64,000 nt of DNA, from the NCBI GenBank assembly GCA_022264855.1, contig JABYQU010000011.1:743656-807655 (forward strand), given 5' to 3'. The position numbers were made by a program, and so were the translations under genes. This DNA is from Lenzites betulinus (taxonomy: Eukaryota; Basidiomycota; Agaricomycetes; Polyporales; Polyporaceae). Shown here in pieces: positions 12,463 to 23,474 of the stretch; position 1 is the first letter of the stretch, and every line of letters begins with the position of its first letter. A model generated the notes under the pieces. The model had not been told where the DNA came from. It ran no database searches and saw nothing but the letters and a program-made list of their open reading frames with translations.

Positions 12463-14616
12463 ATGCACTACAAGTCACTCTACCCGCCGCTTCCCCCAGT
12501 CGAGGATCAGAACCTGCATGACTTCATCTTCGGCTCCATTGCTCAAAGGGATGAGCCCGAAGACAAGCTGCAGCTCTTGAACCCGGTCACGCTCAAGAAG
12601 TGGACGAAAAGCCAGTTCAGGGAGCGCGTAACGAACTGCACGACCGCGCTCGTAACGCCGGAGTCCCAGGGGGGACTGGGATTGTCATACGAGGGGGAAA
12701 TGGTCGCCATCATGAGCACAAACTGCATGGTGAGCCCTCTGAGTCTGAGACAGTAGCCCGGTTGATAGCCGTACCGACCGACGCGCTGCCGACAGGAATA
12801 CATTACCCTTGTCCATTCGCTGTTCAAAATAGCGGTCCCTTTTGCGCTCATCCCCGCGTCATCTACCGCGTTCGAGCTGCAACACCTTTTCCGTACCTCT
12901 GAAGCTACCCGTCTATTCGTCCACCCTGATATCCTACCGCAAGCATTAGAGGTAGCGCAACTTGTGGGTTTGCCTCAAGATCGCATCTATATTCTTGAGG
13001 GGCATGTAGAGGGGAGGAGGAACCTGGCGAGCGCAATAGATGCGATCCACCAGCGAAAGCTCCCGGCTGTGCCGACTAGGCCTGTTGTAAGGAATACCCT
13101 GGCATATCTAGTATTTTCTAGCGGGACCAGCGGACTTCCTAAAGGTGCGTTCGTTCATGGGGGTATGCGTCCGCCATGAAGCTTCAAGACTGACCGGTCT
13201 GTAGCGGTCATGATCTCGCAGCACAACGTGCTCGCGTCCTTGAAGCAGGTCCAATTGGCGGGTGAATATGAAGGTGCAGACCCTTTGCTGCAGGCAAGTC
13301 CGCATACATCAGACATCTTCGATTGTCTTGCTGACTGGCATGGTGTAGAAAATTCCCCCTGTGAATCTCGGGTTCCTGCCGATCTACCACACCTATGGTC
13401 TGCACTATGTGTGCATCCGCCCGATCTGGTCGGTGACCCCGACCATCGTCATCCCGAAGTGGAACGTGGACACCGTCCTAGAGTTGATCCCCAGGCATGT
13501 TTCTTCCGCAACTAACATGCTCGTGACTCTGCTCACGCCTTCTCAGGTATCGCATATCGATTTTGACCCTTACTCCGCCTGCGATGCTGCAACTAGTCAA
13601 CCACAAACGGGCGAAGGACACCGACTTTAGTTCGGTGGTGTTCACCGGTAGCGGCGCAGCGCATATGCCGCCCAAACTCGCGAGGACATACAAGAGCTTG
13701 CTCCAGAACGTAGAGCATGTTGGAGAGGGTAAGAGCTCCCGCAAATGCTCGTTAGTCGTGTACTGATCTCCTATCCAGGTTACGGTATGTCGGAAATGGT
13801 ACGCTGCATATGGCTCCATACTTTTGAATACTCTGACTGAGACTCTTGTTCAGACGATATCAGGGACGCGCACTGCCCACGCAAAGTTTGGCGGCCCGAA
13901 GTCCGGGAGCTGCGGGGTGTTGCTACCAGGCATTGAAGCCAAGATTGTGAGGGATGACGGGACACTCGCGGGGCCCAACGAGCCCGGAGAGCTCTGGCTC
14001 TACGGCCCAAACATCGCAATGGGATACTGGCGCAACGACAAGGCAACAAAGGAGACCTTCGTCGACAACGGCTGGGTGCGGAGCGGCGACCGGTTCAGGG
14101 TCGACGCGGACCAGCACTTCTTGTAAGCGCTCCTGCCGTGGTGCGCTCGAAGACGCGTGGACTGATCGATGACGAACAGCTTTGTTGAGCGCACGAAGGA
14201 CATCCTCAAGGTGTCCGGCGCACAGGTCTCGCCGACAGAGATCGAGAACGTGTTGCTTGCACAGCCGGAGAAGCTCATCTTAGACGTCACCGTCGCCGGC
14301 GTATCGGGCGGGCGCACGTCGGACGAGAAGGTCCCCCGCGCGTGGGTTGTTCTGAGCGATGAGGGGAAGCAAAGAGGGTCGGAGGAGGTGGTTCAGGCGC
14401 TGCATACCTGGATCCAGAAGAACCTCAGCAAGTACAAGTGGCTACGAGGCGGGATAGAGGTCCTGGATGAGGTATGGCGTCATGGTATCTCGCCGTCCTC
14501 CAAACTATCACTAACTTATCATGCTGTAGATCCCGAAGAACCCGACTGGCAAGGTGTTGCGCCGCGTTCTCCAGGACCGCTTCGAACAGGCCCAGAAACT
14601 CCGTGCCAAACTATGA
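12463..14616 (+). CDS. 4-coumarate-CoA-ligase-like adenylate-forming enzyme
   Basis: Nine exons (12463-12729, 12796-13144, 13205-13293, 13349-13494, 13547-13728, 13779-13798, 13854-14122, 14180-14471, 14530-14616) give 566 residues, the usual length of 4CL and acyl-CoA synthetases. Such enzymes activate a carboxylic acid with ATP and transfer it to CoA. Core motifs appear in order: LVFSSGTSGLPK (phosphate loop), GYGMSEM, GELWLYGPNIAMGYW, GWVRSGDRF, FVERTKDILKVSGAQVSP hinge and IPKNPTGKVLRR with the C-terminal catalytic Lys. There is no C-terminal SKL, so peroxisomal targeting by PTS1 is not supported. GYGMSEM sits on a 20-nt exon. Introns 13294-13348 and 13495-13546 look like GC-AG. The substrate cannot be deduced. 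Confidence 0.9.
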
Positions 14617-16235
14617 TCGTTTACGGGTTGTACGTATCACAGACATGTGCTCAACGTCGCGGTGTGACTCTTGGAACTATGTCCCCTACGGGTTTCACGT
14701 CCAAGATGTATTTATAGCTATTCCCCTCCCAATGCACTGTGTACACGCAACCTGCTATAATTGCAAGCTGATGTACTACTTTATTGAAGGTTCCTTCACG
14801 CTGGACGCGCGCAGCTCGGAGCTACCAGATTGAATACTCGAACGGCGCCCGCGGTGGCGCGTTTCCTTGCTCGTCTTGAAGCTTCCAAGGTTAGGATTTT
14901 GTTACATAAGGGATGACGTAGCGCAAGAATCTCGGTCTCAGCTGTGAGGGTGGAGATCTGAGCCTTGCTCTGACGAGCAAGGGAAGAGGTTTGTGACGCA
15001 AAAGGGCGAGCGAGGTACGGTGGATCCTTGACGAACGCGATGGGCGTTAACGTGACCCTCGAGCAGGCGCGAGGAAAGGCTTACCTTCTTACCACCATGT
15101 CGACGCGTGGTGGACGACATTCGTCCACCTCTATCTCAATCGTTCTGGTACCTGACCTAGCGACTTCTTAGCACTGATTTGCGCGAGATGCTTCATAGCG
15201 ACCTTACTGCCACTGGACGGCCGTTGTCATTGATGATATACGAGGCTCGGAGCTCAGCAAACGAGGTAAGTCAGCACTTACTCAACACAATTTCACCTAT
15301 ATATTGTCTTCCACGTTCGCAAACTCACAGCCGCATTAGGTTGACGAAAACGTACTCAGTGCTCAGCTTCTTTGATATGCGCATTTCGTTCAGCTGGGAT
15401 ACATATCTTCAGCGCAACCTAGTTCGAACGTTATAGTCAAATTCTAGACGCAGCGCGCTCGATCTATTGGCACTCGCCTATGCCGCCTCAGGCCTGAAGC
15501 TTCAGGCCTGACTTCCGAATGTCTAGTTCGGCTTTGACGTATACTACACATGGATGGTTGCACCTGTTGGTCAGAGAATCTCATCAAGCTGTGACACCGT
15601 CTCGCTGATCTTCCCAGTCTGGCACTGATCTGACGCTCCTTCTTGAGCTCTAATACTCACCGGCGCGTCGGCTGGCAGGCGGACGCCGCGCATCTCGACT
15701 CAATCGTATGATACATCGATCCTTCAAGCCCTTAATAGACTCCACGGATCCAAGTTTACGGGCGGCCGCTGTCAGTGCTCGGTCCACCCGGTACGGATGC
15801 TTCATGATCACTGTGCCAAGCAGAAGCATCGCCGACTTTAGCCACAGGGCCTCCCAAGACGCTAGGACACACGCTGCCCATCGCTCACGGGTCCATCGTC
15901 TCCGTAAGGTGTACTTCTGTATCTAACATCTATGAGCTAATAGGCTTATGAGCAGCGTAGACACAACGAGCTGTTGACTTTCATATAAGTCATGTCGAAG
16001 CTTCCGTGTCAGTCCTTCAGCCCGGCGAGAAAGTTCATACCAAAGCAAGCTACTTCTAGCGATCCGTCCCATGAGGCAAAGCTGACGGGACACCTGGCAA
16101 GAACACGTCGCTTGAACGATCTCCGGCTCTTGTCAGTGTAATATTGACAGCTACGCGCTCACACACACATAATATCGTGCGGAGGTGGGGCCTTCGTGCC
16201 GTCTTTCGCCCGGTAATGAGGATTTATGGGACATG
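14617..16235. other. Gene-free interval
   Basis: About 1.6 kb between the ligase stop and the next promoter. Open frames are short and lack family resemblance. The only structure noticed is the 24-bp palindrome at 15488-15511. Confidence 0.5.
15488..15511. repeat. 24-bp perfect palindrome
   Basis: Two copies of the self-complementary 10-mer TCAGGCCTGA flank AGCT, making the whole 24 bp palindromic. It includes StuI-like AGGCCT and HindIII-like AAGCTT cores. It may be a regulatory dyad or the edge of a decayed inverted-repeat element. Confidence 0.8.
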
Positions 16236-16242
16236 TATAAAA
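16236..16242 (+). promoter_or_regulatory. TATA box of the 16.3-20.0 kb gene
   Basis: TATAAAA lies 95 nt upstream of the chosen ATG at 16331 and supports that start. Confidence 0.6.
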
Positions 16243-16330
16243 CCCTCAGCACATCCGCTGTGTCACTGAGACAACAGCTCCCGGCCCTCCTCACGAAACA
16301 CCTAAGCGCTCTCCAAAATCTACGTCAGAC

Positions 16331-19300
16331 ATGTGTTCAGAAGAAAACGGGGCACCCCATGCTGTTCGCTACCTCAATGCTCAGCTCATAGTCCTTCACG
16401 AAAATGCGAGAAGATGCCTAGAGGAACATCCCCAAGCTCGCCGAGAGGATAACCGTCAGTTGACTCATCTGCTACTGTCATAGGATCCCCCGTTTGTACT
16501 AAATATTTTCTCCTTCAGAGCAGTTCTATGCACTAGCCGAGTTCGCGATCCAGCGGCCGGGTGTCGTTTCGTACGCACCCTCTAAGTCCGAATCCCTCTT
16601 CTATGCCTGTTTCACACCGCCCAAGCTGCAATTCATCTGTGATCACGATGCTCTTCTTACATTCACGGTACAGGAAGGCCACATTGTGATAGATGGCCAG
16701 AAGGCAAATCGACTGTGAGTCCGCCGTCGTCTTATCACTTGTATACCTTTGCCAAGAACTGACGGGCATCGATAAGGGACGTTGTTGAACTTCAGCCCGG
16801 GCTCAGTGTGTCCTACCGCGTCGGCTTTGAAACTCGCAAGATCATTGGTAACGACACGAAGATCGGGGACCGCAACAGTGTGATCGAGCTCATGATCCTG
16901 GATCTAAAACGTTAGCCATAGCCCCGCATAGGCCAACATTACACTGACGAATTCGCTCCTTTTAGATGCGACCATCTCTTCTATTGAGCCTGAGCAGACC
17001 TTCGGCCGCAATACCCTCCTCCGCTATCTTAACCAGTACATCAACCTCCTGCATGACGCCGGTAACCACGTCCTGTTCTCTCTCCCCCACTTCGGTAGGG
17101 CTGAGAACGAGATGGTGATCTCCTACTCCCTTATGGAAAGCGCTCTGGAGATTGACTGGCTAGACAGCGTTTACGGCGTCTCGGTCCAACAAATCGACGC
17201 CTACATGTCGTCACTCTGGCTGAAGTCGGCTATGCTAGCCTACGGCAGTATCTCAGGCGATGCTACCGAAGCGGACTTGAATGAGCGTTGCTTTGCGGAG
17301 GTTAGCTGCCACGAGAACGGCAACTTCTTCCGTATCAAATTTGGGGCCCCGCACGTGAAAGTTTTGTGCTCGAAGGAGGTTGTGCTGCAGTTCGACATTG
17401 ACGAAGTAGAGTTCTGGGAGCACGATGACTTTTCCGCGTAAGCGTTTGCTACTGTCGCGAAGACGTCATGGGATACTGATGGATCCCTATAGCGAACCGG
17501 TCCGGAAGTATACGAAATGGAAGATTTCGGTGGTTGTCAATGTCTTACAGGGACGAGGGGTGGACGAGCATGTGGTGAGGATCGTTTACGACCTCACGAG
17601 TGAGTACACGTCCTTCGGATCTGTCCATGCAGCTCACTAATATGTCCGTAAAGACGCTCGCTATCACGATGGGCTCTCCGTGTACGCCGGAATTGATGAG
17701 GAAGACGAAGAGTACCGCGAGACGATCATCGCGTTCTTCGTGGAGGAATACCTCGAGATCCTTCACGGCGCCGGATACCATATTCTCTACGAGCACGACG
17801 CGCGCTGGGAGAGCATCAAGAAGCTCAAGTTCGAGTCCGTCGAGGACGCGGACGGGAGCTGGTGGAGTCTCGACTCCGGCGACTCTAATGGGGTCTCGTC
17901 GCGCGAGACAATTCAGCGCGCAAAGATGTACGGCTTCGACCAGGTCGTCGCCATCTCGCAAGGGTCAATCAACACTCAGTTCACCGCGCAATGGGCCAAC
18001 GCGTCGGCGACCCTATTCCACAGCTGGGCTTATGAACAGTGCTTCTCGACGGTTTTCAAGGCACCCTCAATTCAGCTGCTCAGCAACGATCGTGCAATCA
18101 TCTGGGTGAGCCTCGCTAGTGGATCACTCAAGGCTCTTCGTGATTGGGCGCCGTGTTCCGAGTGAGTGACCAACACCCATACTTGAAACGCTTTTCCCGC
18201 TAATCTGCTATATAGGGGTGATCCATACGAGTTCAGAGATTGGCGCATCGCATTCGAAGTCAACCTGAAGATGTGCACCCAATCTGAATTCGAAGGCGGT
18301 GCGTCCGCAACCTTCGTGAGATCGTTGGCATATGAGAGGCATGGCAAGCATGACAATCGCGAGCTGAACCACATTTACATGGACCTGAGGCGTAAGCGAC
18401 TCACGCATGCTCCGTACAATGCTCGGTAACTCACCTCAGCCGCACAGACGCGGAATACCTCCACGAGTATTCCACCTACCCAGACATCCGGACCGACGGC
18501 GAGGACAGCCGCGCAATCATCCTGAAGCTGCAGGCGGTCATCTACTACCTTACACAGCACTACTTCCTGCAGCTTTGCGCAGAAGGCATGAGCGTGATCT
18601 CCAGCGTCCCGGTCTGGAAGACCGGCAACTCGTTGCCCTCGTACGCGCTCACCAGCGTCGCCTTCCACGTCTACACGCGCGTCGAGGTCGCGCGGCACAA
18701 CTGGGCGCACGTCCCCGCGGGCATGGAGCCGATCGTCGTGGTGCTTGGGATGACGGGCTTCCGCCCGTTGCCCGCGGCGCAACTCGAGTTCTCGACGTGC
18801 TGGATCGTGCAAGCGAACCGCGGCTTCTCGCACGGAACGCTGAGCATTGCGCGCCGAGTGTTTATCGAGGAGCGTCTCCTCGCGCTGCTTTCAAACGTGA
18901 ACGCGCTCACGACGCTCATCCCGCTCATGGTTGACCCGCTCCTCGGCTTCCACGGCGTGCGGCTGAAGAAGTGGGCGGAGCACGAGCAGCGTAAGGACCG
19001 TCCGTCGAAGTGGCAGCTCCAACAGAGTGAGGAGGGCTGCCTGAAGTACATATGGGAGCACTGCGAGGAATGGCGGTACAAGACGGAAGGGAGCGGAGAC
19101 ATGATGAACGCGACGCACGGCATCTCTTGTTAGTAACCTCGTGTTTGGTGAGACGCACTGCTGACCGCTCGCAATTTTGAAGGCATCACGAGGAACTACG
19201 TCGAGTTGCCCACCGCTGTGAAGCAAGGTGCTATGCACATTAAAGTGGGCGGGAAGGTCGAGCTCAGCCTCGCATTGCAGACCACGGGAAAGACCGCGAA

Positions 19301-19979
19301 GTCGTACAAGTGCGTTGCCCCTAAGTCTCCTTTCTTCCACTCAATGGCTCACCTTCTGTAGCGCGAGCTCGTCTGTAAGCTGGTCCACAAACGTCACTGT
19401 GCACACCGTCGGCAGCAGCGTCAAGGTGAACACCTTCGGCTCACACGACCCCGTCTTCGCCAAGGCAAGCTTCACCGACGGCGGCGCGGGCAAGTTCCGC
19501 AGCCCGATGGACATGCTTCGGGATGCATTCCCAGACAAGGTCGGCCTCGAGGAGCTCGTCAACGAGATCCACGCGTTCGAGGGCGCGTGGGATTACTGCT
19601 ACCCGCCCGCCGTGCCGTACTCGCTCGCCAGCCCCGTCTTCAACGACGACGGGGACCTCTTGTTTGAGCTTCGCCGGTATGGCGCCACGGCGGTGCGTTC
19701 TACTGTGACATCCCCTGCAGGACGACTTGGTAGGAGCGCGTCCCCCGTCTCGGGTCGCCGGTCGAACTCCCGCATCCGGGTGGGGCGGTTGTCTCCTGCG
19801 CCCCATTCGCCCACTCGCTCACCGATATGTAAGCTATTTCTTGACCGTGTTATCTGATGCTGGGCTCACGATGTGCTGTGCTAGCTGGAATGGCGGCCCA
19901 AGCGGCATTTGGCGAGTTCCACGTCAATGGAGGAGCCCGGAACCTCTCCGTAGTGACTAACCTGGGTAGCCCGCGGTGA
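16331..19979 (+). CDS. Large protein of unknown function, possible TULIP/P47-like segment
   Basis: Eleven exons (16331-16454, 16519-16714, 16777-16910, 16966-17437, 17493-17599, 17654-18161, 18216-18391, 18448-19128, 19183-19309, 19362-19828, 19885-19979) join in frame to 1028 residues. I see no signal peptide or membrane segment. The first ~420 residues are mixed alpha/beta with no known motif. From about residue 430 the segment ending YGFDQVVAISQGSIN resembles the opening of P47/OrfX-type TULIP proteins (GWDTVFAI...IN in clostridial gene clusters), and the beta-rich sequence with few charged runs that follows fits such a fold. This is weak pattern resemblance, not a demonstrated homology. 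The C-terminal exons carry a basic Ser/Arg-rich stretch. It is convergent with HUT1. The last two junctions are the least certain. Confidence 0.75.
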
Positions 19980-20108
19980 ATAGCAACTCGTAGACAGGAG
20001 CGAAGCTGATGCGTTGTGAGGCTTCTGATCGGTAGCAACCGACCTCTATAGTGTCCCTATAGTACAATGTCCATTGATAGCGTGATCTCGAGCTGTTTCC
20101 GTGAACAA

Positions 20109-21549
20109 TCACAGCGTCTTGATGCGAGCCTTCTCCTTCTCCTGCATGACGCGCTTCGCGTGGACGTCTGGGGTGCAGAGGTTAGCTTCTGTGCTGCAAG
20201 TGCATTTACGTTATCTTCGGCGCGCACCTTTGCGCTTCACCCAAGCTTCTACAGAGATACCAGCAAACACAACACCGGCACCAAGCCACTGTCCGGACGT
20301 TAACTTGTGGTTGTAGACGATGACGGAGAGCAACATGGTGAAGAGCTTCCTAGTCAGCGTGATGGTTCTGAATATTCATCAGCCTCGCACTCTAAAATGA
20401 CGATCATGTCGAGACATACACCAGGGTCAGGGATCCGAAATGTTGGAGAGTTTCGAAGATGAATAGTTGTCCTAGAGCACCAGTGAACGCGAACTGCGCG
20501 AGCGGGACCACCACAGAAGGGTGGGTGCGAATGAACTCGAGCGCGCCCTGCAGCTCGGTGCCCGAGGTGGAGGGGTGCAAGACCGGGATGTATGGCAGAG
20601 GCAGCACAGAGATGATGGACGTGAGCACAGTGCAGAAGAGGTTGATCCAGAACATCATCTGTTGGCCAGTGACGCGGTAACGCGCGAAGATCTCGTCCTG
20701 CGTCGAGTTCGTCGCGCCGTCGATGAGGAGATTAATGAGGAGGTAAGTGATGCCGATAAGTTGCGTGTAGGCGGAGAGGTCGGCGTTCTTGGATGCTTTG
20801 GACGGCTTCTCCTTTCCAAAACCCATGAACATGGTGATGCCGAGGGTGACCATCGCGACGACAATGTATTTGTGCGCAGCAAACTTGCGGCGGTAGAGCA
20901 TGACGTTCATGAGCATGACGGGTACGAGCTTGCATGACTTGCCGAGTACCATAGCGGGGTAAGTAATATAGGATAGTGCGGCGAAGCCGAACGGTGCAGC
21001 AGAGGTAATGAAAACCGCGCATTGGAAGTAGCGCAGAAGCAAGGATTTATTGCGAGAAGTGGTATCATGGGTGTGGGTGTGCGAGGCATTGCCGTTGACT
21101 TTAGCTGAGCCGTTCGCAGAGCTGTTGGCGCTTCCATTCGCGGAGGGCTTGCTGGGTTCCGTGAGACCAAGTGTATGAGACATAGTTTGGCCCGATTTCC
21201 GGCGGATGAGGATGTATCCCAGCGCAGAGAGACAGCTCAATAGACTCTGACATGTCCCCAGGAACAACGGCGAGTGGAACTTGTCAGAAGAGGTGCCGTC
21301 TATTGATTGGAACGGGACGGAGACTGCGCGTGCTGTGAGTGGGAGTTTGCTTCGCTATATCAAGCTACGTACGCCGTTCTTGAGCAATTGCCCACAGCTG
21401 TAGTTGCATCAGTAGATGGTGAGACATCATATATGATTTTACTCACCAAGAACATGGAGTACACCCCGACCACACATACTATCAATCTATACACGTAGAT
21501 GTTAGTCTCGATCCCCAGTTGTCACTCAACAGTACCTGATGTATGACAT
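20109..21549 (-). CDS. HUT1: UDP-galactose/nucleotide-sugar transporter HUT1 (SLC35B type)
   Basis: Exons 21549-21536, 21486-21447, 21397-21373, 21323-20420, 20367-20228 and 20167-20109 give 393 residues. HUT1 is an ER membrane protein tied to UDP-galactose transport and ER redox/UPR homeostasis. The family's N-terminal pattern is rebuilt from three tiny exons (14, 40 and 25 nt): a hydrophobic helix followed by LWAIAQERL. Further signatures are [26 protein letters not shown], the [14 protein letters not shown] loop, FGSLTLVTITLTRK and [18 protein letters not shown] count roughly eight to ten membrane helices. A low-complexity insert (Asn/Gly/Ser/Ala, then HTHTHD) lies in the first large cytosolic or lumenal loop. 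The C-terminus ends in a Lys-rich helix without a canonical KKXX. Confidence 0.93.
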
Positions 21550-22104
21550 CCTGCGCACGTAAGCAGCCTCCGTATTAGTGAGAGAGGTTCAGAGAAACGA
21601 CTGCAGGAGAGCGAAGATGATAAGTTAGGTGCAAGGTCATGAAATGTGGTGAAACAACTTCGGAGAATACGTGGACTTCATTGCGGGACGTGGCACAAAC
21701 CCTAACCCAACCGCGTTCTACATGGTCGATACTTGGCATAGCTTCTGGGACCGGCCCGTTTGCCGTGCGGCGTCTATTCTGAATCCGACTTCGAGAAGCT
21801 CGAACACAAGGGGCCGTCTCAGCTAGGTGCGCGGAAGTATTAAGCATGTGCATGAGGACTGAGGGCACCACGAAGGTGTGCCAGAAGACAACAAGCTGCA
21901 CAATTATGGAAATGATGATAGAACGCAGCCATGGCAGAGGCTGGCAACTGTTCCCAAAGAGCTAATTGACCCATTCAGCAAATGCGGCAATACAGAAAGC
22001 ACGGTACGACATAGTTATGCAGAGATGATTATGAAAGAGCAGATATAACATATCTTGACACGTCTGGGTGGCCTGAGAAGATATCCAAGGGGTGGTTGCA
22101 GCGA
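21550..22104. other. Intergenic region, HUT1 promoter side
   Basis: These 555 bases lie between the HUT1 start and the STYX-like stop, both on the minus strand. No supported gene or repeat was found. Confidence 0.45.
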
Positions 22105-23170
22105 TCACGTCTGCATGGCATCGTCGTTATCGTCATCGTCCACAAGTGCCCGTTTGGCCCGGCCACCCTCCCTGCAGGCACAACAGCGATCACTAAGAGT
22201 GCTCAATCGACAGAGATGCGATACGTACCTCTGCAAATCATCGTCGTCGCCGTCGTCGGAACGCTTTCTGCGCACGGAGAAGATGCGCTGTTGAGGATAA
22301 GATGCAACGGCATTTGTTGCTTTGTAGATGGACTCATATTCCTATTGTAATCCAAGGTCTCAGCCTTGTCCTCATAGACAACATCCGCCAACCTCACCTT
22401 GATCTGTGTAAGGAAACCACCGTTGGGCGAAATGCAGTATCGTCGGTTCTGCACCAGATGCAACGCGTCCTCCCATGCGAGCCCATGGTGTTGCATCACG
22501 TACATAACTACAAAGGAAGGCGAGAGACTTATTCCACCTGCAGGACACCTTCGATCAGAGCTGCGGGCGGCGAGTAGCCCGATCATGACACGCACCGTTA
22601 CAGTGCACGAGAACACATCCGCCCTGTGCGATCGCCTCGTCAATGAACTGCTTAGCCCTGCATATTTCGATGCATATGCATGAGGTCAGGCCTGCTGGGT
22701 AGACGAAACATGCGAATCTCACGGGGGGAAGAGGCGGATGAGGTTCTGCTCCTCATTGTCTTGCACGTCTAGGACCATGTACTTGAAATTGTCTGGGAAA
22801 CGTGGCCGGACAGAGAATGCCTCCTTCGCATCCCGTATGCATACTCTACACGTCATAAGCAGTAGGTGCTGCAATGTCAGGACATTGCGGCTGACGCGTG
22901 TGTGGCGGGACGAACATATGCGTGATGCCCAGTGATTGAAGGGTTTCGAGAGACTTCGACGCCTGCAGCGGACCAAGGTACAGATAGGGAAGTATCTCTT
23001 GACATTGTCGCCGCATTTCATAGCTGAGGAAGACATAGGGCGTATAAGAACATGACTAGGCCGCTTGAGAACGGTCAACAAGTGCGCCGCGGTACGAACG
23101 TCCATTCCACATCGTTCGGGCCTTGGATCAGCTCTCGCAGTTGATCTGAAGATTGTTGGGGAGCCTCCAT
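22105..23170 (-). CDS. STYX-type dual-specificity pseudophosphatase
   Basis: Seven exons (23170-23100, 23023-22916, 22845-22723, 22657-22596, 22537-22398, 22341-22229, 22171-22105) encode 227 residues. The dual-specificity phosphatase fold is clear: LPYLYLGPLQASKS, the Asp-bearing FKYMVLDVQDNEEQNL loop, then the signature loop VHCNGGISLSP, and YVMQHHGLAWEDALHLVQNRRYCISPNGGFLTQIKEYESIY. In active enzymes the loop is HCX5R; here Cys is kept but the Arg position is Leu, so phosphate binding should fail. Mammalian STYX, a related pseudophosphatase, instead loses the Cys. The protein ends in a basic then Asp-rich tail that could be a nuclear signal. It is divergent from ZNG1. A substrate-binding adaptor role is inference. 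Confidence 0.9.
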
Positions 23171-23474
23171 GGAGTCAAGCAAAATGAGATAGTGCAAGCA
23201 GAGGCTGAGTCGCGAAAGCCGAGATAACCAGAGAGAGGAGAACACGAGAAACCACCGAAACCACAAAAGCGCGAGGATATGGGTAAAGCGCAACGAGCGG
23301 TTGGGCGCACAATGCCGAGAACCTCGGACCCGTGGGGAGAGACGCCCGAGCGCCATGGTTTCATTTAAAATAGATTTAGCAGCTAGATTTGTACAATTAC
23401 GTCACTTACTTGACAGGCTGCTACCAAACTCATCCGCAACCTGCTCTACTCGTAGTGCTTCCACAAGCCTAACA
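23171..23474. promoter_or_regulatory. Shared divergent promoter, STYX-like / ZNG1
   Basis: Only 304 bases separate two oppositely oriented start codons, so both promoters must lie here. An AT-rich stretch near 23364-23400 (CATTTAAAATAG) is the only TATA-like candidate. Confidence 0.5.
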
